A stretch of 29,426 nt of DNA, taken from NCBI GenBank assembly GCA_032718475.1, contig JAUCBJ010003605.1, forward strand, positions 1-29,426. The letters are read 5' to 3'. Below the pieces are notes generated by a model. It was given only the letters and a program-made list of their open reading frames with translations. It had not been told where the DNA came from and did not search any database. A program made the position numbers and the translations under genes. Below are positions 21,566 through 29,426 of this stretch, one piece after another. Source of the DNA: Nemertoderma westbladi (Eukaryota; Xenacoelomorpha; Nemertodermatida; Nemertodermatidae). Position 1 is the first letter of the stretch; the number at the start of each line of letters is the position of its first letter.

Positions 21566-22244
21566 ACTGTTCTTAACTTCGCACATTCGTATTTTTCATT
21601 TTGTAAGGTAAACGGACCGCTTGTATCCAGATAAGTTGTATCCAATTTTCCTTTCGTAGCTCAGAAAGTGATCTTTTGCATCCCGATTTTACATTTTATA
21701 TCCAAGTTTTATTTATGGGTTTTATCAATGCAATTACTTCGTATTGTTTGCTAATCTTTAAACAATTAATTATATTAGATGACCTATAAATTCCATCCCC
21801 GGAATGATATACTGTTTTTATTAACTATAGAATTATAATAATTAATTGTTTTAATTATAGGTATTATTTTGTAATAGTCTTCTTCAAATTGTAGCAGGTG
21901 GGGATGAATATTATTGTTGCAATCAAAATTATACCTCTCCAGGGTAAAATCGACATGCGTCGACCTGTATTCTGTGTTCAGCATTACATATTGATATATA
22001 TATTACTACTATACATACTATATAGATATTATACACACTACATATTAAATTTCCTGGTTACTTGCAATATTTTTAATAGGATTTTGTTGAATTATATAAT
22101 ATTGTAGTAATTTATATATTAAATTGGTTAACATTCAATACAGCTCCTACTTTAGGCTTTTCAATTTTTTATCTGATGATACAAACATGAATTAATTGTT
22201 TCAAAGTGGTCTTAAGTCTTTCACCACGGGCACTCAGGGAAATG
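21566..22244. other. AT-rich spacer between GC-rich repeats
   Basis: No gene recognised. TTGTATCCA-like words recur at 21620-21705. The 66- and 69-residue frames on opposite strands (21784-22107) have no recognisable content. Confidence 0.5.
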
Positions 22245-22349
22245 CCGGGGTCTGGGGGCGATAACCCCCAAGAAAAGAAGCGGGGGTTTGGGGGCGGCAG
22301 CCCCCAAGAAAAGAAGCGGGGGTTTGGGGACGGCAGCCCCCAATTAAAA
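22245..22349 (+). repeat. 36-bp GC-rich hairpin minisatellite, three copies
   Basis: Copies at 22245-22280, 22281-22316 and 22317-22349 (the last decays after CCCCCAA). Each contains the self-complementary core TTGGGGGC-GGCA-GCCCCCAA or a close variant, followed by GAAAAGAAG. The period is a multiple of three and stop-free in one frame, so a 12-residue peptide repeat (GGxxPQEKKRGF) appears inside a 70-residue frame at 22206-22418. That frame begins at a GTG, not an ATG, so I do not call a gene. Confidence 0.85.
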
Positions 22350-22493
22350 TTAAAAGAAAAACAAACAAAATTTGACTATAAAAATGTTTATTTTATAATT
22401 TTGAAAAAAATTGTCTAGATACAACTTGTCCTAACCATCTTTAACTTTTGTTTATTGCTTTGATGCACCCAGATTAATTTTAACACTTTAACT

Positions 22494-22563
22494 GGGGGGG
22501 GGGGGGGGGGGGGGGGGGGGGAGTGTCCGGGGGGGAAGTGTCCTAGATCCATGGGGAAGGTGT
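22494..22563 (-). repeat. 28-G run with inverted GGACACTTCCCC copies
   Basis: A run of 28 G (22494-22521), then AGTGTCCGGGGGGGAAGTGT and CC, i.e. the 21425-21565 unit in reverse orientation, then ATGGGGAAGGTGT as found at 21425 in the same orientation. Confidence 0.88.
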
Positions 22564-22898
22564 GACAGTACCCCATGTCCTGACCATATGTACGTACAGT
22601 ATGTACTATATCCATAACCATAGTAGAGCCTGTTGTAGTGAAATAAGCAACCATTGTATTGGCTGATAAAATACTTCCTACAATTTTAATACAAAAACAG
22701 TATTAGCCAGCCAATCAGCAGACAATGCCAGATATTATAATATCGAATGATACATAATAATTAAACAATAAAAACAGCTGCAAAATTTCGCCATTACGGA
22801 AATATTGACCACTTCTGAGTCGCTTTGGCTACTACCATTAATTCTTTGAGACTGCGTATAATATGTTAACTATTTCGTCTCTTGCTGCTTTACGCGGA

Positions 22899-23055
22899 CC
22901 ACGTCACAATACTTTGATGTATGCCTCGGTGATAGAAACACTTAGAATTCGCTGATCAATTATTTTAACACGTTACTTATAGAAATTGGGCTATACTGTC
23001 CTTATACGCGCATCAAATCGACAATCGATAAAATATCACAAGGGAACTAAACTTC
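22899..23055 (+). repeat. Dispersed repeat, copy 2 (partner at 18767-18922)
   Basis: Direct, diverged copy of 18767-18922 with the same order of conserved words (CTTTGATGTAT, AGAAACACTTA, ATCAATTATT, CGCATCAAATCG, AAATATCA). Confidence 0.7.
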
Positions 23056-23418
23056 CGCAAAATATTTGCTAATGACGAACAAATTAACAAAGTAGCCTTT
23101 TTTAGTGGTACGACAACATAATTGTAACTTCAATCAAAGTTGAACAGGGGTAAGGATATAGTCTAACATTATTTACAGTATTGGACTATCATGGTACTTT
23201 ATATAGGCAGTAAAAAACGAATCATGTAATTTGAGTTTGAATAGTATCAATTCCTCTTTTTTCAATTTTTAGTGTTGGAATTATATAAAATATATTTATT
23301 TTAATTGTATATGTGTTTAACATCCATAGATTGTATAAATTACCCCGCTGGTGGCGAATTCATTTTTTCCGCTCCATTTGCTATAGAGTTGGATCATCCT
23401 TAGTCCTGTTTAATGACT

Positions 23419-23580
23419 TAATAATATTTATTTTAAATTTTATTTATTTTTATATATATAATATATATATTAATAATATATAATAATAATATATATAATA
23501 TATATATATAATATATATAATAATATTAATATAATATATATAATATTATATATATATTATTATATAAAATATATATGTAT
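23419..23580. repeat. AT-only low-complexity tract
   Basis: Almost only TA, TAA and TATT words; strongly self-complementary, so it could form cruciforms. Typical intergenic simple repeat. Confidence 0.9.
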
Positions 23581-25032
23581 TTTGGAATACTAAGTAGGTC
23601 TAGCCCATATTTAGGTACTGTTGAAAGGTGGACGTCTGAAACACGAACCACCAGAGGTACCCTTATAGAAGACCCTCTCTCTTGGCTGTCTAGGTTTCTG
23701 CCGTGATAATAATGACGGGCGAGACAACATCTTTTTATTACATAAATTCTCTAGACGTTCATGAATAACTATTTATTTTTAAAATTGTCATTTTTATTCC
23801 ACACTGGCCCATATAGTACAGTAATCTAGTAACAGTAATCTTTATAACTTAATACAGAGAGGTACTGTAGATTACAGCTACAGTATAATTCAGAAACACA
23901 TAAATTACAGAAATTTCCGGAATTTCTTATTGATTATTTATAGACATTAAAGTTTAATAAACCAATAAACCAAACGTAGAAAAATAAAACGACGATATAC
24001 GAATGTACTGCAAAATCGATAAATTAGCCATGAAATACATTAAAAGTATTATTTCTTATTAAAATTTCCTATAGTGACGAAGCTTTAGCCCTATAGCTAT
24101 AATAATATTATTTTCTAAATATTATTTGGTTACATTATTGCACTTGTTGTATGCCAAACCGCAAAAGTAGAGCAAACTCAAAACCATGAATATAATAATA
24201 GTGATTCATTGCTTGATAAGCAATAAAATGTGTTTATTCGAAAATGGAAATATTTTGTAACTTAAGAGGTATGTTGAACTTTATATAGCGGGTGAGATTA
24301 CAGCACCGCCCATCCGTTATAGGACCCAGGATATGAGCTACTGTAGACCCTTAATGGTACAACACACCCTCAAAGTTTAACAAAGTTAAATATTTCCATT
24401 TTTAAATATAATTACATCCCGTAATGCAATGTAATCATATAAAGTGCAAGATTATAAGACTAGAAATGTAGATATTATTATTATTTGGTCGGTCAACCAG
24501 ATTATCCGCACCACAACAATATGGTAATATAAAATCATTCTCATTAACCCAGTAAAGTAAAGTCCACGAATGTAAAACAACAAAGAGAGTAAATAATCAT
24601 TGCACCCGAAATCCCATTGCTCAAAGGGAAAACTACTGTACAAGTGTAACATAAAATTGAAATAAATTATACTATGTAGAATAATTTAATAAAAAATATT
24701 AAATCAAATTACTTAGGAATGTTAAATTAATTAAGCGTAATGCGTATAATAAGGCAATAGTTTGTACTTTCCTGTCTCTTCAAATCAAATTATCGGAGTG
24801 TAAAATAAGAACAATTAACAGTAATTAGACTCTATATAATATGTAGGGTCAAACAGATGTGATTATTAACTAAGTAACACCATAAATTATTAACTCTATT
24901 AACCATGATATTGTACAATATAGGTCAACGCATGAACACACCAAATGATCAAATATCAAAAAATCAAGACTTTATTTCGCTTTGAAAAGAAATACCTACG
25001 CCTGATATATTAGTGTAATAGTAGTGTAGCAC

Positions 25033-25038
25033 TTTATT
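25033..25038 (-). promoter_or_regulatory. Candidate poly(A) signal of the zinc-finger gene
   Basis: AATAAA on the minus strand about 300 bases past the stop codon. A second one at 25074-25079 is equally possible. Confidence 0.35.
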
Positions 25039-25336
25039 TTACACCCTCAAATAATACTGCATCATTACATACGTTTATTGCGTAACGCATATCAAAGTCT
25101 TGGCAGTATGCCTACAATAAGACGGACATGTGAGTCTGTGAGTGCAACAAACTTTGAATCCCTTGTACCGTTCGTTCTCCGCTACTGAACGTTTCTTGGA
25201 TACAGAATAATTTTGCCAAAAAAGAACTCTGTTTTACTCAAAACACTTAAAATTCATCCTTTTAGCCAAATAGATTACGAATTGTTTTATACTTTGTCAA
25301 GTTATTTTGAGTAATCGTACTATTTGGTAATCCATC

Positions 25337-28172
25337 CTAACGATGTTGAGTTTTTAGTAAATGAATAGAGAAATCGAATTTACTCGTCGCCATGTAACCG
25401 CACGAGTTGCACACGAACGAACTCCCGTTGTCATGGCAATTAGTGTTGGCAGAGGATGGCTCTGCGACAGGAATGCCGCAGCGGTGCCACTGGCGGCTGC
25501 CGTACGCCGCCTCCATAGGGGGGACGACGAGCGAGTCTAGAAACTCTTGGTTCACCATCCTGTGGGACTTAAAGTTTCGTGGATCGAACGTGTTCTCGTA
25601 CTTCCCGCCTTGACGACTCAACGAGGCGTCTCTACCTTCCCGCGAAGCTGAGTCAACGAGAGACATAAAGTATTCCTGGTACCTCTTAGCCAACTCAATA
25701 TCCCCCGCCTCGGGCCCTATTGAGCACGGTGCCTTGTATAGCGTTCTCGAACATTGCGCATCGGTTAGTTCAATCGGTCTGGTTTCAATCGATGGAACCA
25801 TTAACAAGTCGCTTGATTTAGGTAATTCTCTCATCGTAATATTTGAATTAGCAACTCCACTATAAGCGTTCTGCATGTCCTCTCTACAGGGTGAGTGGAA
25901 CGCACTGATTCTCGACTTGACGAAATTTGGATTTTCCACCAAATATTGACGCGCTTCTCTTGGGCTCGAAGACGAAGTGTTTTCAGCTCCCACATAGGTG
26001 CCCGGGTCGCCTATTTTCGGACTGGAATAGCGGCCGCTTGTTTGCATGGCAATCTTTGGGGGGCTCCTTGAGTTTTCGGAGGGTGGAGCCATAACTCCGG
26101 GAGAAAATTGACGCTCGCTATCAGCTGACCCCCTGGGGGGCGTCCCGTACGGATGGTAACGTTTGTGATTGGTCGCTTCTTCCACACCTCGCCCTTGGCT
26201 AGTTTGAACGACGTTGGTGCTGTTATGGCTATATTTGCTCCCGAGTAAGGAAGTGCGGTGTCGAAGCATATGGGTTGCTAAGCAACTCTTGTACATCGCG
26301 GAATAATTGCATTCGCGGCATTTATAGACTTTCCCACATTCGTCCAAATCGGGCATCAGACCTGACTTGAGGATATCCTTGAAGGCGGGCGAATGCTTGG
26401 CTTTATGCGTTTTCAGACAGTTTTCGTACAACGTCGAGTAACTACACAAGGGGCATTTAAACGGCTTCTCCGATTGTGTCGACTGTTTGTTAGACTCGGC
26501 TTTACGGAGAGCCGCAAACTTATTTTTCTCAGTGACAAGACCGCATTCTCCGCCATGGGCGGCGGTTGTTGATGATTCGTGACCCATTTTATCCATATAA
26601 TAGGATGAGGAGGCTTCCTGCCAGTACTCCGGCCTCTCAACAATCAGCGGCACAACCCCGTTATCGCCCGACAGCGCGGCCAAATGCGGTGGGTACGACT
26701 TTCCTGGGAATTCCTTCCTGATTGGTTGTTCTAATGATAATTTGTATCCCAGAAGTCCCTGCGCGTCCAACCGACCTTCGGATGGAAGCATTCGACCAAT
26801 CGCGTTACAATGACTGAATATATGTTTTGATATGTTGGCTTTGAATGCGCTAGACTCGCCGCAAATAATGCAGCCATACAGAGCGCCCGCTGGTGTGATA
26901 AGTAGCTCACAGAGCATGTTATTGGCTAATCCGTTCGTGACGTAATAGGGGTGATACCGAACCAGATGTTGGGCCAAAATATATTTATCAGGAGCGGTAA
27001 ATTGGCAATAAGGACATGCTAGGAATTGGTGTGATGTGATTGGTTGAACTGCAGTTGGGATCCTATGTGTTGTGGGTGAGAGTCTGGCTGAGTAACCACG
27101 TTTGTCAAAGTGATTGGATAATAGATTGTCTCCTATTAGTGGGACAATCGGCGATTGGTTGTTCTCGGCGGCAACCATGGCAACTTGTTTCCTGATAAGG
27201 GAAAGAGATGTCCCAACTGAATGCTGCCCCATGTGGGTGTGTAAACATTTCCTATACATCGTGGTATACGAACATTCGGTGCATTTGAACTTTTTGTCGA
27301 TAACAGTTGCTGCCATTGTCCCGGTGATCGTTGGGGGGCCGCTTACGCCAGTTGACATTTTATCTCGATTTGAGTGACCCCAATTGGAACAGTTAACATC
27401 GGTACATGCAATAAACCTGAAATGTTTGAAAATATTAATGTAAAGGTGAAAATATTATTTGCAGAATTATATGCAATATGTTATCGCATTAAAATAATGT
27501 CGAATTAATCCTGCCAGTAATATTACATGCATACTTATATTTATTTATATATTTTTTCTAAATTTTTATTTTTCTTTTATTAAATATATAATAAAATATA
27601 TATATTCTAATAAAATATATTTAATAGTGGTATGTAATGAAAAAATATGATATATTGGTAGGATGCCCAATTTTTGGGGTGTACTGATTTCAACTTTTCT
27701 TTTTGCAGTAACATTTTCAATATTTTGTGTTTCAGGTGTGTGTTGTGATTAATAATTGCGATTAATTTTTCTGCATTTTGCAATACAAAATAATACTTAC
27801 GTATATTTAGTACCCCATGCTATATTAAACTTTAGAAATAAACCAAAGTAAAAATAGAACTCATGTATCGACCAACCTGTTTGGCCTCTCTTCGCCATCA
27901 ATATGAATCATGTTATTATTTTCGCTCTCATAATTCGAAGATATACTGAACAGATTTCCATCTAAAACGTTCGCTTCTGCAAAAAAAAATACAAAGTAAA
28001 TATAGAATTATTGTATTGGGAATATAAGTAATATATATCTTTTGGGGGCAATAAATTTGTTACATTTAGTATTGCCATCACATATTACCGTACCTGTAAT
28101 AGCAGCGACTACTTTCTTCGGCTTTGATAAGTCCAATACCACATCATTTGTTGAAAACATATCGGTTTCCAT
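25337..28172 (-). CDS. Six-finger C2H2 zinc-finger protein, three coding exons
   Basis: Exons 28172-28094, 27976-27877 and 27416-25337 join to 752 residues. An in-frame TAA abuts the start ATG. Both introns (117 and 460 bases) are GT-AG with T-rich acceptors, and the phases match (G|AA, AG|G). The long last exon is open back to its acceptor, so its first methionine (27358) is internal (residue 80). Six C2H2 fingers, each CxxC-x12-H-x3/4/5-H, start near residues 105, 194, 242, 381, 426 and 729. Fingers 1, 4 and 5 share a signature (KCxxCxYxxxYxxCLxTH) with an extra cysteine in the helix. Finger 6 ends one residue before the C-terminus. No TGEKP linkers are present. Residues 447-728 are polar and probably disordered. 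VLDLSKPKK at residues 12-20 resembles a CtBP-binding PxDLS motif. It is probably a nuclear sequence-specific regulator, possibly a repressor; I do not recognise the orthologue family. Confidence 0.88.
27877..27976 (-). CDS. Exon 2 of the zinc-finger gene
   Basis: A 100-base exon preceded on the minus strand by a run of T and GCAG, and followed by GTTGGT. It encodes an acidic, Asn-rich stretch (residues 27-60, including NYESENNN). Reading is continuous with exon 1 (one base carried over) and exon 3 (two bases carried over). Confidence 0.82.
28094..28172 (-). CDS. Exon 1 (coding) of the zinc-finger gene
   Basis: A 79-base coding part from ATG to a GTACGG donor. It encodes METDMFSTNDVVLDLSKPKK and six more residues. 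TAA sits immediately before the ATG in frame, so translation cannot start further upstream in this exon. Confidence 0.85.
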
Positions 28173-28382
28173 TTAAGCAGCCTGAACTTTATCTGAAAAA
28201 TTAAACAATTCAAAATGACGTTAAGAATGATAAAGATAATTTAAATTACAAAATATTATATATGCGATCAATTATTTACACATTAATAAAAATTTTGGAA
28301 GGCACTCAATTTGTATTAGTTTGTTAACGGCGTCAAATCTTTAACTACACTGAAAAACACTGAAGCTTAGCGGCCACTTACT
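28173..28382 (-). promoter_or_regulatory. Probable 5' UTR intron or trans-splice site
   Basis: TTTTTCAG ends at 28193, only 20 bases upstream of the start codon, so the 5' UTR next to the ATG probably begins at a splice acceptor. A matching donor GTAAGT occurs at 28381-28376, which would define a 189-base 5' UTR intron. The alternative is spliced-leader addition at the same acceptor. Transcript data would separate the two. Confidence 0.5.
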
Positions 28383-29426
28383 GATAACCATGGCCTACTA
28401 TATAAATCTATTGTAGGTCATGTGGTAACAATTAATATCGCCTACCGATTTCAACCGCCAGTAACACTGGAATACAAAGGGGGTTTGTGTCAGCGTCGTG
28501 CCGATTTGTCCCTTAAATTTACCAGTTAATTTAAAATTTAGCTTGCTATATCCGATTGCACGAGTGAACAATAACAGCGAACAATAAACAATATTCGAAT
28601 ATGCCAATCAAACTAATTGGCGAATGGAACACAGTCAATCAACCACCAAACATACCAACACACATTCTAATAAATTTCACTAATTAATTGGACGCAATTT
28701 AATGTCCAAGCTTAATTTAAATATTGCCTGCAAATATTATTGGCAACAGAAATGTAAAACACCTGGTTGTATGTGCCAATATAATGCTACAATTGTAACT
28801 ACCATGTGGGGTGGGCCATCTTATTAATAATTGATGCATTATTCCCCAGATCCAATATTTTTTGCAGCTGAGTAATCCGAGTTTCTCGGCCAGTAATTTC
28901 GTTAAGAATAATATTGAATAATGTTGAATATTTAAGAGTCGTTTGAATTGGGTGTTTTAATATTTATGAACTAAAAGACACTGCTTTATATGTGAGCGTC
29001 ACCATTTATGCAGAAGTGATTAAATCTTAGCCTAGCTGTCGGTTATTATAATGGGTTTTTATTCTTATCACAAGAATCTCATCAAATAGAGCTGAAATCT
29101 AGAATTAATAGACAATATATACGTCAAAATGGTATATATTATTTATTGACTTTGATGAAATTGAAGTAACTATAACTGATAAACCAATCGCACAGGCCAA
29201 CGAGATAACAAAATACAGTAATTAAAGTAAGTAATGCCATTAACGCCAATGTATAAAAGTAATGCCATTAACGCTAAAAATAGCAATAAGTAAAAAAAAA
29301 ATTATATATGTCAAAGTCTAAAAACGCATGAGAATCAACTGGTTTATTCCTTGATCCAAGTAATTTAAAAAGTCAAGTATTTTCATATCATCATTATATT
29401 ATGTATTTACGACAAAAGTAATACTT
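28383..29426. other. Upstream flank of the zinc-finger gene
   Basis: AT-rich, with no recognised gene. It would hold the promoter and any first non-coding exon of the minus-strand gene. The 69-residue minus frame at 28398-28607 shows no recognisable domain. A direct doubling GTAATGCCATTAACGC occurs at about 29231 and 29260. Confidence 0.5.

Larger units (their letters stand above)
22564..25336. other. AT-rich intergenic DNA downstream of the zinc-finger gene
   Basis: Contains the second copy of a dispersed repeat (22899-23055) and a TA-rich tract (23419-23580). Candidate poly(A) signals for the minus-strand gene lie near 25033 and 25074. The 66-residue minus frame at 24452-24652 is unsupported. 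Two patches of mixed composition (23585-23720, 24285-24360) hold nothing I can name. Confidence 0.5.

Noticed and set aside
21320-21634. 104-residue Pro/His-rich frame (GHFPP repeats)
   Set aside because: It is the translation of the GGACACTTCCCCCC minisatellite; the opposite strand gives an equally open GGEVSGGEVS frame.

Overview
The window reads as nuclear DNA of an animal, most likely an aquatic invertebrate. This rests on an AT-rich intergenic background, GT-AG introns in one gene, a clear RNPS1 homologue (an exon-junction-complex protein), and a decayed non-LTR reverse transcriptase of a kind common in aquatic invertebrates. I cannot name the taxon. No prokaryotic or viral genes are visible.

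Only two credible protein-coding genes are present. One is an intact single-exon RNPS1 homologue at 7947-8591 (+). The other is a three-exon gene for a six-finger C2H2 zinc-finger protein on the minus strand (25337-28172). Its two short 5' exons join in phase to the 2 kb last exon and give a 752-residue protein. The two genes appear unrelated in function: one acts in mRNA processing, the other is a probable DNA-binding regulator.

The rest is dominated by repeats and mobile DNA. Positions 1-4470 are a 22-bp minisatellite that runs off the left edge. A 267-bp MITE-like element with 9-bp flanking duplications lies at 6419-6685. A 1.0 kb element with 29-bp terminal inverted repeats lies at 9078-10088. 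The most striking object is at 10314-13743: a 3.4 kb foldback-type element. Its two arms are opposed arrays of a 12-bp motif with alternating short linkers, its ends are 24-bp imperfect inverted repeats, and it is flanked by an exact 8-bp duplication.

A frameshifted non-LTR retrotransposon remnant occupies 15633-17194 (-). Beyond it are a 108-nt perfect-looking hairpin (17611-17718), another element with terminal inverted repeats (20015-20450), a cluster of GC-rich minisatellites and homopolymers (about 21200-22560), and an AT tract (23419-23580). The many long open frames inside the satellite arrays are by-products of repeat sequence lacking stop triplets; I do not call them genes.
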